56,711 nt of DNA from an uncultured Lachnospiraceae bacterium (GCA_949840805.1 CATKXR010000026.1:1-56711); one strand, 5' to 3'. Numbered from the stretch's first letter, positions 24,849 to 33,142 are shown. Program-made: numbers and translations. The notes: generated by a model not told the origin, from the letters alone.

Positions 24849-26060
24849 TTACCACTCAAACAGGGCCTTTCCCTTCAGACGCAGGATAGCCTCAATAAAG
24901 TAATAGTCACCATAGATAATCGGCACCTCCGTGTTGGTTCCGTCCGGATCGTGGTAGAAGAATGTGCCTCCTGTGGTGATGGCATCCTTCTCGGGATCCC
25001 AGTCGGCAAACTTCGCGTCACAGGCACGCAGAATCCGATAAGCTGCCTCGGTATAGAACCGGGCTTCATTCTCCTCCACATGACCGGCAATCTCCAGAAG
25101 GCCGCAGGCCGTGCACATGGCGGCGGTAGAATCGTATTTGAGCGGGCTGGCCGGCTGGCGGTAGTCTACCAGAGGCAGCCAGTCATGGACAGCCATGTTG
25201 GCGATACAGTAGTGGGCGCACTGCTTGGCAGTGTTGAGGAAGGACTCGTCCCCCGTGTGGCGGTAACTCAGGGCGAAGCCGTACACTGCCCAGGACTGGC
25301 CCCGGCTCCAGGAGGAGCCCTGCCTGTAGCCCTGGCCCCCCGGATTGGTCAGGTACTCTCCGCTGTCCGGGTCAAAAGCCACAATATGGTTGCAGCTTCC
25401 GTCAGGTCTCACGACATACTCCTGGGCGGTCTTGGCATGGTTTATGGCGATCTTCTTAAACCGGGGATCCTTCGTCTCCTCGGATGCCCAATACAGCAGA
25501 GGGATGTTCATCATACAGTCAATGATCATCCAGCCCCGTATGTCGCCTCCGCCGAAGTTCTCGGCCATTTTTGACATGTGGTCAGGCCATGCGCGGATAA
25601 ATTTTCCGTCTAAGTTGTACCGGGAGGCTAAAAGACTGGCCCCGAGAAGTCCCCGGCGGCGGGCCTCCTTATCCCCGGTCTTTCGGTAGTTGGCCACGGA
25701 AGACAGAAGGAACAAAAATCCCACATCGTGGTCCACGGTCTCGGCGCTTCTAAGGAGTACATCCAGCCGTTCCTCCACGCCCACGGCAGCCTTTTTATAT
25801 TCCTCGTCCCCGGTGGCCTCATACATCTGCCATAGCATTCCCGGCCAGAAGCCATTGGTCCAGAAGCCAACGTGTGTGCCTCCGTCAGGCGTCTGTCCCC
25901 ACCTTGTCTCTGTGATATCATGGTACTTGCCGTCTTTGCCTGTGGTGTAGGGAATATTGGTGCCTACGCGGGCACACTCCGCCTTCATCTTGACCAGCAG
26001 CTTGTCATAGGTCTCATCCAGCCATTCCTGATTGGAACGTCCGGCAGTCTTTTCTTCCAT
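24849..26060 (-). CDS. Unsaturated glucuronyl hydrolase, GH88
   Basis: 403 aa, start MEEKTAGRSNQEWLDETYDK after AGAAGGAGGACCATAA; no signal peptide. GH88 enzymes hydrate the 4,5-double bond of a terminal unsaturated uronyl residue left by polysaccharide lyases, releasing a 4-deoxy-5-keto uronate. Seen: VGFWTNGFWPGMLW, VDHDVGFLFLL (Asp112, candidate catalytic), WMIIDCMMNIPLLYW (Asp181, second catalytic Asp), and SSWSRGQSWAVYGFALSY. First gene of the operon. Whether the substrate comes from glycosaminoglycan, pectin or another polymer cannot be read from sequence. GH105 is less likely. Confidence 0.92.
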   Translation of the reverse strand: MEEKTAGRSNQEWLDETYDKLLVKMKAECARVGTNIPYTTGKDGKYHDITETRWGQTPDGGTHVGFWTNGFWPGMLWQMYEATGDEEYKKAAVGVEERLDVLLRSAETVDHDVGFLFLLSSVANYRKTGDKEARRRGLLGASLLASRYNLDGKFIRAWPDHMSKMAENFGGGDIRGWMIIDCMMNIPLLYWASEETKDPRFKKIAINHAKTAQEYVVRPDGSCNHIVAFDPDSGEYLTNPGGQGYRQGSSWSRGQSWAVYGFALSYRHTGDESFLNTAKQCAHYCIANMAVHDWLPLVDYRQPASPLKYDSTAAMCTACGLLEIAGHVEENEARFYTEAAYRILRACDAKFADWDPEKDAITTGGTFFYHDPDGTNTEVPIIYGDYYFIEAILRLKGKALFEW

Positions 26061-26089
26061 TTATGGTCCTCCTTCTCACAATTTAAATC

Positions 26090-26180
26090 AAATTCCCCGC
26101 TACAGGGCAGCTGGGGATTTGACCCTCGCGGCATTCGCCAAATGCCCGTGCAGGCACGGCACTTGACTCATTGCTCACGA
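26090..26180. repeat. Palindrome-rich insert in the GH88 leader
   Basis: Between the GH88 promoter and ribosome-binding site lie two nested palindromes: AAATTCCCC with GGGGATTT around CTACAGGGCAGCT, then GCATTCGCCAAATGC and GTGCAGGCAC. It is GC-rich and compact, unlike the AT-rich DNA around it. I suspect a dispersed intergenic repeat; as RNA it could fold in the 5' leader and affect GH88 expression. Confidence 0.45.
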
Positions 26181-26218
26181 AAATAAAGATCATGGCCGTG
26201 ATTTTATCGAATATGTAT

Positions 26219-26263
26219 ATTATAACATCATATTTTTTCACTTTCTCGTCATATTGTCGACAA
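26219..26263 (-). promoter_or_regulatory. GH88 operon promoter region with TTGTCGACAA palindrome
   Basis: Minus-strand -10 TATAAT (26219-26224) with no clear -35 and, 30 bp upstream, the perfect palindrome TTGTCGACAA (26254-26263). A weak -35 plus an upstream site fits control by an activator, most simply the AraC regulator that ends at 26317. Confidence 0.45.
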
Positions 26264-26316
26264 AATGTTGCAAATTCTATTCTCTTTTAGCTATTTTACT
26301 CAATTCCTTTCCTTTT

Positions 26317-27198
26317 TTAACTCTGTATGAAGGAGGCATACTTTTTCGGGGAGATGCCTACGGCTCTGGTAAAGGACTTGAGAAAATTGCTGTAATCGCC
26401 GAAACCGCACAAACTGCAGGCTTCTGCTACCGGGTGGCCCTCGGCCAGCAAAATCTTGGCTCTGGAAATCCTCTTTGCGGTAATGTACTGGTTAATAGTG
26501 GTGCCGGTGGCATCTTTAAAGATCTTGCTCAAGTAAGAACTGCTGAGATAAAAATGAGCTGCCAGCCCTGGGATGCTGAGATTCTCCGTCAGATTTTGAT
26601 TGATGTAGTCCAGGATCTGGTCGATCTGACAATGGCGGGGCTTTAAAACAGCCCGGGGCTCATCCCGGACACAAGGCTGCCCCTCATGGCACCGTGACAC
26701 GAAAATGCTGTTTAAAAATGTGATCAGTTCCAGAAATACCGACTGATCCAACACGTCCTGCCCGAAGCCCCGCTCCTCCGACAGCTTATGTATATAGTAG
26801 AGAAATCGTTTGCGCTCCTCCTCCCGAAGACTGCGCTTATGGCCCCATACCGGGTCCCGGTAGGTAAAACAGTAATTTAAATCCGTCTGTCTCGTGGAAA
26901 ACTGTTTCAGATATTCGGGGTGGATGAAAATCACCACCCGCATATGAGTGGTCTGGTCCACCTTGGACAGATAATGGCTTTCAAATTGGTTGATGAAAAA
27001 AATATCTCCCGGCCCAAACTCATAGACCCGATTGTCGATGAGAAACTGCTTTCCACCAGAGACGGAAAAATAGATCTCATAATAGTCATGCATGTGAATC
27101 TCCATGGTTTTTTCATTGCTGTACAGCCGGGCGACGGCAAACGTCCTGGCAGCTGCACAGGATTCGATGGCTGACTGACAGGAATCATAGATCAGCAT
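26317..27198 (-). CDS. AraC family regulator of the GH88 operon
   Basis: 293 aa, start MLIYDSCQSAIESCAA after AAGGGGAACCGGT (an upstream ATG belongs to the site). N-terminal cupin-like sensor (HMHDYYEIYFSVSGG, PGDIFFINQFESH), then two HTH motifs at the C-terminus (SIPGLAAHFYLSSSYLSKIF; VAEACSLCGFGDYSNFLKSF). Transcribed toward the GH88 gene, about 250 nt upstream of it. Likely senses the imported oligosaccharide and activates the operon. Confidence 0.92.
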   Translation of the reverse strand: MLIYDSCQSAIESCAAARTFAVARLYSNEKTMEIHMHDYYEIYFSVSGGKQFLIDNRVYEFGPGDIFFINQFESHYLSKVDQTTHMRVVIFIHPEYLKQFSTRQTDLNYCFTYRDPVWGHKRSLREEERKRFLYYIHKLSEERGFGQDVLDQSVFLELITFLNSIFVSRCHEGQPCVRDEPRAVLKPRHCQIDQILDYINQNLTENLSIPGLAAHFYLSSSYLSKIFKDATGTTINQYITAKRISRAKILLAEGHPVAEACSLCGFGDYSNFLKSFTRAVGISPKKYASFIQS

Positions 27199-27246
27199 AC
27201 CGGTTCCCCTTCCCATTTTCCTATGTAATCTGTGAATAATTTATCA

Positions 27247-27287
27247 AAAAAAGAAAACTGTCCGTTAGAAAAAACAGACAGTTTTTA
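27247..27287 (-). terminator. Terminator between the two araC-like genes
   Basis: AAAACTGTC (27254-27262) pairs with GACAGTTTT (27277-27285), flanked by A and T runs on both sides. Confidence 0.75.
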
Positions 27288-27311
27288 GAAAAAATATGTT
27301 CTTTTTCTCTC

Positions 27312-28511
27312 CTATTTCACAGGGGATGTTTTGTGAAGATTCCGGTAAGACTGGGGAGACATCCCTACATTGGCCTTAAACACCTTGGAAAAATAGTTGT
27401 TGTCCAGATATCCTACATAGGCTGCGATTTCCTGGACGCTGGCCTCGCTGTTGGCCAGCAGCTGCACGGCGATGGCACAGCGTTTCTTTGCCAGGTACTC
27501 CTTGATGGTCATCCCTGTCTCCTGAAAGAACCGGCTTACAAAATTCCTCTTCTTCTCTCCTGCCGCCAGGGCAATCTCCTCTGTAGTCACAGGCCGGCTC
27601 AAGTTAAGCTCCATATACTCCACCGCCCTCTGCACCATGGGAGACCAGCCGGATTGATGCCCTTCCCACACCTCGTCACAGAGTCTCCCTATCATTTCGG
27701 ATATGAGACGCTCCATCTCCGCCTTCGATCGGCTGTGCTTCATTCTCTGGGCATATTCCTGGCTGACAGAATCAATCAGCACGGGGCTGAGACCTCCCAG
27801 CTTGGCTCCGATCCGAATCAGGGTCCGTACAATGGCGGCTCCCACCAGCTGGTCCTGTATACTGTCGGATAGAAACCGAATGTCGGATGTGACCTTCCCC
27901 ATCTGCCTCCATACCCGGTGGGCCTCTCCTCCATCACCGCGGCTCATTGCCTCAATGAAACGGTCCTCCAGCTGATAACGATGAGTTACCTCTTTCGCAT
28001 TGGTGAACCGTTCCGAAAAAGCCAGAACAGGGCCTTTGCCATCCGGCTCCAGATGCAGGGTTTCCACCGTCCTCCTTAGGCTGTCCAGATTCTCCGCCAC
28101 CACAAACGCCGTCTTGACGGCCAGTTCCTGTGTGACAATAGGCAGCTTGCAGCGGTATGCCTTATACATAGGAAGGACGGCTTCCGATGCATTTATCTTT
28201 GCAAGAAGGAGCCTGGCTCCATGATCACTCCATTTCGTCTCCACATAAGGCCCCAGCAGCACCCATTTCCCATGGGACTCAAATGCGGTGAAGCGGGTAC
28301 CCATGGGTTCCTCCAGATCGTACATGCAGTCTTTCGCGGCCTCCTGTAAAAATACTTCCAACCCCCGGGCCGTATAGATCCTCTGCAGCTGAGAAGAAAA
28401 ACAGTATTTACGTTCAAATTGTCTCAGTACCTCCGGGTTCCCGTCATATAAAGTCAATGTCATCCCCGTCAGGGCCGGAACCAGGACGGCAGATGATTCC
28501 AGAAAATCCAT
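27312..28511 (-). CDS. AraC family regulator with long N-terminal sensor
   Basis: 399 aa, start MDFLESSAVLVPALTG after GGGGGATCAGAT. The first ~280 residues form a soluble sensor without membrane segments (KWVLLGPYVETKWS, YRCKLPIVTQELAVK, the middle ALFSERFTN-like block), of a type common in Lachnospiraceae sugar loci. The C-terminal ~100 residues have two HTHs (TTEEIALAAGEKKRNFVSRF; VQEIAAYVGYLDNNYFSKVF). It lies between the GH88 cluster and the aldolase gene and has its own terminator; its target may be either. Confidence 0.88.
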   Translation of the reverse strand: MDFLESSAVLVPALTGMTLTLYDGNPEVLRQFERKYCFSSQLQRIYTARGLEVFLQEAAKDCMYDLEEPMGTRFTAFESHGKWVLLGPYVETKWSDHGARLLLAKINASEAVLPMYKAYRCKLPIVTQELAVKTAFVVAENLDSLRRTVETLHLEPDGKGPVLAFSERFTNAKEVTHRYQLEDRFIEAMSRGDGGEAHRVWRQMGKVTSDIRFLSDSIQDQLVGAAIVRTLIRIGAKLGGLSPVLIDSVSQEYAQRMKHSRSKAEMERLISEMIGRLCDEVWEGHQSGWSPMVQRAVEYMELNLSRPVTTEEIALAAGEKKRNFVSRFFQETGMTIKEYLAKKRCAIAVQLLANSEASVQEIAAYVGYLDNNYFSKVFKANVGMSPQSYRNLHKTSPVK

Positions 28512-28562
28512 ATCTGATCCCCCATCCATAAAGGCTTTTTCTTCAGCTTACCATAGACAGGC

Positions 28563-28628
28563 GGCATTGGCAATTGCCAGAATGCGTTCCTCGCTCCGTC
28601 TGCCAATGCCCGGGATAGCAGACGGAGC
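28563..28628 (-). promoter_or_regulatory. Mutually exclusive hairpins in the leader of the second araC-like gene
   Basis: Minus-strand stem 1 pairs GCTCCGTCTG (28619-28628) with CAGACGGAGC (28593-28602). Stem 2 pairs GGCATTGGCA (28601-28610) with TGCCAATGCC (28563-28572). The 5' arm of stem 2 sits in the loop of stem 1 and overlaps its 3' arm by 2 nt, so they compete or form a pseudoknot. No T-run follows, so a translational or processing switch is more likely than attenuation. Confidence 0.45.
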
Positions 28629-28693
28629 CTCTGCCGGGAAATAGATAGCCCCATCTTCTTGCATATCCCGGCTTATGGACGCAGAATACTTTA

Positions 28694-29374
28694 TCACAAC
28701 AGATCCGCCATAGTCCTGCCTTTTCCGCACAGCCCCTCAAAATCTTCCGTGAACACGTGGATAGCCGCGTCGATGGCCGCATTCTTCACCAGCCCCTCGA
28801 TAATATCCGGCGCAACCGTTACTGCCTTGACGCCATATTTGGCCAGTTCCAGCACCTGCTGGCTGTTTTTAAAACTTGCCGCCAAAAGTCCGCTGTCAAA
28901 GCCGCTGCCCTGGATGGCGTCATGGATGTCTTTGGATACCTGAACCCCGTCAAAGCCCATATTATCAATACGGTTTACATAGGGCGCCACGTACTCGGCA
29001 CCGCACTTTGCGGCCAGCCAGCCCTGCATGGCGGTATAAATCGCGGTTCCGATAAAGCGAATGCCTTCCTCATGAAGCATCATCATAGCCTTGAATCCTT
29101 CAGGCGTGCTGGGAACTTTGACCAGGGTGGTATCCCCCAGCTCCTTAACGATGCGGTCCGCTTCCCTGACCATAGTCTCCGCCTTTTTGGCGGTAACCTG
29201 TACGAACAGCTCTCCCTCTTCGCCGATTATGGAGCGTATCTCCTTTAAAACCTCGTAAGGGTTCCGTCCCGTCTTTGCCAGGATAGATGGATTGGTGGAT
29301 ACCCCGTCTACCGGAAAAAACTCATAAATGTGCCGGATCTGTGCCACGTCCGCGATATCGATACACATTTTCAT
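28694..29374 (-). CDS. fsa: Fructose-6-phosphate aldolase-like (FSA/TalC) transaldolase-family aldolase
   Basis: 226 aa, the usual FSA length. Start MKMCIDIADVAQIRHIYEFF after AGGAGGCTATTATT. DGVSTNPSIL, then VKVPSTPEG with Schiff-base Lys86, and FIGTAIYTAMQ are family motifs. FSA cleaves fructose 6-phosphate-like ketoses between C3 and C4 to glyceraldehyde 3-phosphate and a hydroxyketone. It lies 64 nt downstream of the YbiW/PflD-like glycyl radical enzyme, the same pairing as fsaA-ybiW and fsaB-pflD in E. coli, where it is reported to cleave 1-deoxyfructose 6-phosphate into glyceraldehyde 3-phosphate and hydroxyacetone. Confidence 0.92.
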   Translation of the reverse strand: MKMCIDIADVAQIRHIYEFFPVDGVSTNPSILAKTGRNPYEVLKEIRSIIGEEGELFVQVTAKKAETMVREADRIVKELGDTTLVKVPSTPEGFKAMMMLHEEGIRFIGTAIYTAMQGWLAAKCGAEYVAPYVNRIDNMGFDGVQVSKDIHDAIQGSGFDSGLLAASFKNSQQVLELAKYGVKAVTVAPDIIEGLVKNAAIDAAIHVFTEDFEGLCGKGRTMADLL

Positions 29375-29438
29375 AATAATAGCCTCCTGCTTTTTTAATT
29401 TACTATACTCCTTCCGGATATTCCAAATATGCCTTCCC

Positions 29439-31850
29439 CTACAAGATCTGTTCCGTACGTCCAATAATGTCATCCTGGGTGGCCTTTGACAGCACGTTGA
29501 AAAACGCAGAATATCCTGCGACACGAACGATCAGGTCCTTATGATCCTCGGGATGGGCCTGGGCATCCAGCAGGGTTTCTCTTGAAACCACATTATACTG
29601 CACATGGTATCCGTCCAGTCTGTCGAAGAAGGTGCGGATAATCATTTCCAGCTTCTCCTTATTCTCCTCCTTGGCCAGCAGTTGGGGAGTCACCTTCTGG
29701 TTCAGCAGTACACCGCCGGTAATCTCATGGGTAGGCAGCTTGGATACGGACTTGAACACCGCGGTTGGGCCGTTCCTATCCATGGCATGGGCCGGGGAAC
29801 ACCCTTCTGCAAGAGGCTGGCGAGCATGTCGTCCGTCCGGGGTGGCCATAGTTCCCATGCCCTGCCCCACATTGGCGGAAATGCTGGATGTGCCTGCATA
29901 GCGGATTCCGCCGATGGGCCCTCTGCCATACCGTGTGTTGGGATATTTCTTGATCTCATTAATGTATACATTGTACACGTCAACCACCAGATGATCCACA
30001 TAGTCGTCGTCATTGCCGTATTTCGGCGCGTCGTTAATCAGCATGCGGCGGATCTTCTGATTTTCCGGGCTGGTAAAGTCGTCTCTCAAAGCATCCATCA
30101 GCTGTTTCCGGGTAATCTTTTTCTCCTCATATACCAGCTTCTTGATAGCCGCAAGGCTGTCCGCCATATTGGCGATGCCCACCTGGAGGCCGGAGATAAA
30201 GTCATAGACGGCGCCGCCCTCTTTCAGCGTCTTGCCCCGTCCGATGCAGTCCTGGGTCAGGGCGGAACATAAAATATCAGGACATTCCCGCTCAATAGCC
30301 AGATCAATGGCATTCTCCACCATAACACTCATGCGGGTCAGTTCTCGGGTAGTCTTCTCAACAGCTGTCTCCAGCTCTTCATAGGTCTTAAAGTCAGTGA
30401 AATCGCCGTAACCTTTTGCGAACCGTTTCCCGGAAGTGGGGTCAATACCGTTGTTCATGGCAATCAGCAGGACTCTCGGGAAATTCAGATAGCTCATGCC
30501 CGTGCAGCGGTATCCCCATTTGCCTGGCACCGCGGTTTCCACACAGCCGATAGCCGAATAATTGTAGGCATCCTCTTCCTTCACTCCCTTTTCAATAAAG
30601 GACGGAATGATCACCTCATCGGAGTTGAAGGCAGGCATTCCGGTTCCAAGTTTCATCACCTCGATAGCTTCGTCCATAAATTCCTTGGACATCCCTTTAA
30701 AGTAGCGGACTGTCAGATTAGGCTGGGGAAGTCTGGTTTGCGCAACAGAGCGAAGTACCAGGAAAGACAGCTCATTCACCGCGTCTTTCTTATCCGGTGT
30801 CTGGCCTCCCACGGTCACGTTCTGGTACATGGGGCTTCCGGCGCTGCTTAAGGTATGGGTCCAGCTTCTGACCTTGTTAATGGTCAGGGTTTTAATCCAA
30901 AGGTTGGTTAGAACCTCCACCGCCTGGTCCGGGGTAATGATTCCTTTCTCCCGGTCGCTCCTATAATACGGGTAAATATATTGGTCAAACCGTCCATAGG
31001 ACAGGGAGTGCCCGTTGGATTCAATTTGAAGAATCAGCTGGATGAACCAGGTGGCCTGCACCGCCTCTCGGAACGTTCCGGCCGGCTCGTAGGGAACCTT
31101 GTCGCAGATTCTGGCAATCTCAAGGAGCTCCGCCTTCCTTGCGCTGTCAGCAGTTTCAGACTTCTCTCTGGCAAGTTCGGCGTAACGATGGGCAAAATTC
31201 TTAACCGCCTCTATGACGATGAGCACCGCTTTATAAAAGCAGTTTTTGTCAATGTTCTCCGGAACACACAGATCCATCTCTGACTTTATCTTCCTGACTC
31301 TTTCCTCATAGCCTTTAAGCCCCGTTTCCAGCATGGTCTTATAATCCACGGCCAGGTGGGCGTCGCCCGAATTCAGCTTTCCCTCCATTCCGAAGAACCC
31401 TGTTTCCATAAACACGTCTGCCTCATCCGGCAGCAAGGCTCCTCCTCTTGCCCTTAAATTGTTGTTCTCCCAGAAGGGGGCGATGGAACGCAGCTTCTCC
31501 TTGGTTTCCTCCGTAATATAGAACACGTCCCCGTCCCGCTTTTCAAAGGAATCCAGCTCGTTAATCACAAATTCCAGGGTGTACTCCGGGAAAATCGGCG
31601 CATCTTTATTGGAAGCTGCCTGATTGCCCACGATCAGAGTTTCATCCTCAATGTAAATCGACATCTTCTCCAGAATATTCTTAAGCATAAGAGCCCGTTT
31701 CATAACCGCAGGCTGATTCTTGTATTTCTGGTAGGCCTCTGTCACAAGTACCGCACGCTGGGCGCAGATGTACGGCTTTTTATTAAGCACATCTTCCCTG
31801 AACTTTTCCATCCTCGGCGTAAGATCTCCAAAATGTTCCACATTTTTCAT
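29439..31850 (-). CDS. Glycyl radical enzyme, YbiW/PflD type (probable 1,5-anhydrohexitol-6-phosphate lyase)
   Basis: 803 aa. Glycyl radical motif RVAGYSAFF with Gly779; active-site Cys436 and base Glu438 in AIGCVETAVPGKWGYRCTG, as in the dehydratase/lyase branch rather than pyruvate formate-lyase (which has CC). Stretches such as QLILQIESNGHSLSYGRFDQ, GPIGGIRYAGTSSISANV and VSRETLLDAQAHPEDHKDL match E. coli YbiW/PflD as I recall them. Those enzymes are reported to open 1,5-anhydroglucitol- or 1,5-anhydromannitol-6-phosphate to 1-deoxyfructose 6-phosphate. Followed by fsa, divergent from its activase. Which epimer it uses cannot be told. The start is that following AAAGGAG. Confidence 0.92.
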   Translation of the reverse strand: MKNVEHFGDLTPRMEKFREDVLNKKPYICAQRAVLVTEAYQKYKNQPAVMKRALMLKNILEKMSIYIEDETLIVGNQAASNKDAPIFPEYTLEFVINELDSFEKRDGDVFYITEETKEKLRSIAPFWENNNLRARGGALLPDEADVFMETGFFGMEGKLNSGDAHLAVDYKTMLETGLKGYEERVRKIKSEMDLCVPENIDKNCFYKAVLIVIEAVKNFAHRYAELAREKSETADSARKAELLEIARICDKVPYEPAGTFREAVQATWFIQLILQIESNGHSLSYGRFDQYIYPYYRSDREKGIITPDQAVEVLTNLWIKTLTINKVRSWTHTLSSAGSPMYQNVTVGGQTPDKKDAVNELSFLVLRSVAQTRLPQPNLTVRYFKGMSKEFMDEAIEVMKLGTGMPAFNSDEVIIPSFIEKGVKEEDAYNYSAIGCVETAVPGKWGYRCTGMSYLNFPRVLLIAMNNGIDPTSGKRFAKGYGDFTDFKTYEELETAVEKTTRELTRMSVMVENAIDLAIERECPDILCSALTQDCIGRGKTLKEGGAVYDFISGLQVGIANMADSLAAIKKLVYEEKKITRKQLMDALRDDFTSPENQKIRRMLINDAPKYGNDDDYVDHLVVDVYNVYINEIKKYPNTRYGRGPIGGIRYAGTSSISANVGQGMGTMATPDGRHARQPLAEGCSPAHAMDRNGPTAVFKSVSKLPTHEITGGVLLNQKVTPQLLAKEENKEKLEMIIRTFFDRLDGYHVQYNVVSRETLLDAQAHPEDHKDLIVRVAGYSAFFNVLSKATQDDIIGRTEQIL

Positions 31851-31890
31851 AAAGTGCTCTCTTTCTCCTTTGATTGAAATTTAGTTCTGC

Positions 31891-31941
31891 TTCGTTTGTA
31901 GATTTACTATATCATGATATTCAAACGAATGCAATATTTAT
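31891..31941 (-). promoter_or_regulatory. GRE promoter with TTCGTTTG inverted operator
   Basis: On the minus strand TTGCAT (about 31929-31934), a 17-nt spacer and TATAGT (about 31906-31911). The inverted repeat TTCGTTTG (31891-31898) / CAAACGAA (31922-31929) brackets the -10 and reaches the -35. CGTTTG/CAAACG arms resemble operators of DeoR-family repressors, so the DeoR protein at 33190 is the natural candidate. Confidence 0.6.
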
Positions 31942-31981
31942 TTCGTAAATAAATAAAAAAATTATATATAAAAGTTCTATA

Positions 31982-32010
31982 TTTACATTTAGACATTGGT
32001 GTGGTATGAT
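31982..32010 (+). promoter_or_regulatory. Promoter of the GRE-activase gene, with GC-rich leader stem
   Basis: TTTACA (31982-31987), 17-nt spacer, TATGAT (32005-32010). The 90-nt leader that follows has GCCGCGG (32014-32020) able to pair with CCGCGGC (32045-32051). Confidence 0.6.
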
Positions 32011-32099
32011 ATTGCCGCGGATGTAAGCGCCGCAAAGCCCATATGCCGCGGCTTCCTATAGCCGCCTACAAAACTTATATATAAAGGAGAGCATCCATC

Positions 32100-32996
32100 A
32101 TGCGCCAAGGCACTATCTTCAATATTCAGAAATTCAGCACCAATGACGGCCCCGGAGTCCGAACCACGGTTTTCTTTAAAGGCTGCCCTTTAAAATGCAA
32201 ATGGTGCGCGAATCCTGAGTCCCAGTCCTCTGCCGTCCAGATTTTCTACGACGAAAACAAATGCACCCACTGTCAGACCTGCGTCCACACCTGCCCGAAT
32301 AAGGCGGTTTCCCTATCCCACAAGGTTTTTTTCTCAGCACCCGGAAGATGCAGCGGGTGTCTGCAATGCGTATTCAACTGTCCTGCAGAGGCGTTAAGCT
32401 ATGAAGGCGAATATAAAACGGTTCAGGAGATCGTGGATATCTGCCTGCAGGATAAGGATTTTTACGAAACCTCCGGCGGCGGCGTGACCATATCCGGCGG
32501 CGAAGGCTTGTCCCAGCCGGAATTTTTGGAAGAACTTCTCCTGGAGCTGAAAAAGCACAAGATTCATCTGGCCATCGAAACCACCGGATACGTGAAGCAG
32601 GAGATTTTTAAAAAGCTGGCTCCCATGTTTGACCTTTTGCTCTTTGATGTAAAACATTACGACAACTCCCGCCACTACGAGGGAACCCATGTCCATAACG
32701 AACGGATTATCGAAAACCTGAAATGGGCCATCGCCCAGGGCATAAAAGTCCTTCCCCGCATCCCCGTCATTCCAGACTTTAACGCCTCTTTAGAAGACGC
32801 GGCAGGCATCGCCGCCCTGCTTAAAGAAGCAGGGGCCTGTCAGGTACAGCTTCTCCCCTTCCATCAGTTTGGAGAAAACAAATACCACAAGCTCTGCCGG
32901 GAATATGCATACGAGAACGTGGCGGCACTACATGAAGATGATCTTAAGGACTACAGGCAGATTTTTCTGGATCAGGATATAGACGCCTTTTTTTAA
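32100..32996 (+). CDS. Glycyl-radical enzyme activating protein (radical SAM), YbiY/PflC type
   Basis: 298 aa, start MRQGTIFNIQKFSTNDGPGV after AAAGGAGAG. Radical SAM cluster C29-xxx-C33-xx-C36 in FKGCPLKCKWCANPE, then two inserted ferredoxin-type clusters CTHCQTCVHTCP and CSGCLQCVFNCP, the arrangement of activases for non-PFL glycyl radical enzymes. TSGGGVTISGGEG is the SAM-binding GGE region. It makes the glycyl radical on its partner at 29439-31850, which is divergently transcribed across a shared control region of 249 bp. Confidence 0.95.
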   Translation: MRQGTIFNIQKFSTNDGPGVRTTVFFKGCPLKCKWCANPESQSSAVQIFYDENKCTHCQTCVHTCPNKAVSLSHKVFFSAPGRCSGCLQCVFNCPAEALSYEGEYKTVQEIVDICLQDKDFYETSGGGVTISGGEGLSQPEFLEELLLELKKHKIHLAIETTGYVKQEIFKKLAPMFDLLLFDVKHYDNSRHYEGTHVHNERIIENLKWAIAQGIKVLPRIPVIPDFNASLEDAAGIAALLKEAGACQVQLLPFHQFGENKYHKLCREYAYENVAALHEDDLKDYRQIFLDQDIDAFF

Positions 32997-33026
32997 ATTG
33001 TTTTATTTCATTTGTAAGTTTTTCTG

Positions 33027-33055
33027 TTGCATGCGGATGTTTCTTATGGTAAAAT
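33027..33055 (+). promoter_or_regulatory. Promoter ahead of a terminator-like hairpin
   Basis: TTGCAT (33027-33032), 17-nt spacer, TAAAAT (33050-33055), followed at once by CGAAAGCGAAACG (33061-33073), a DeoR-operator-like direct repeat. Transcription would start near 33062 and meet the hairpin 33081-33141 before reaching the deoR-like start at 33190. Confidence 0.55.
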
Positions 33056-33080
33056 AGCCACGAAAGCGAAACGCAGTATA

Positions 33081-33142
33081 GAAAAAGCCAAATACAAATC
33101 TGTGTTATGCCCTCGTAAGCAGATTTACATTTGGCTTTTTCC
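33081..33142 (+). terminator. Strong hairpin with T-run between activase and deoR-like genes
   Basis: GAAAAAGCCAAATACAAATC pairs with GATTTACATTTGGCTTTTTC (up to 33141) around a 21-nt loop; A-run and T-run arms make it look like a bidirectional terminator. It ends activase transcripts, but also lies inside the leader of the promoter at 33027-33055. Confidence 0.85.

Noticed and set aside
24291..25574. 427-codon open frame on the + strand opposite the GH88 gene
   Set aside because: It mirrors the GH88 gene, has no ribosome-binding site and no recognisable motif; its length follows from codon bias of the real gene.
28548..28730. 60-codon open frame in the araC leader
   Set aside because: Made of hairpin arms; no RBS and no conserved pattern.
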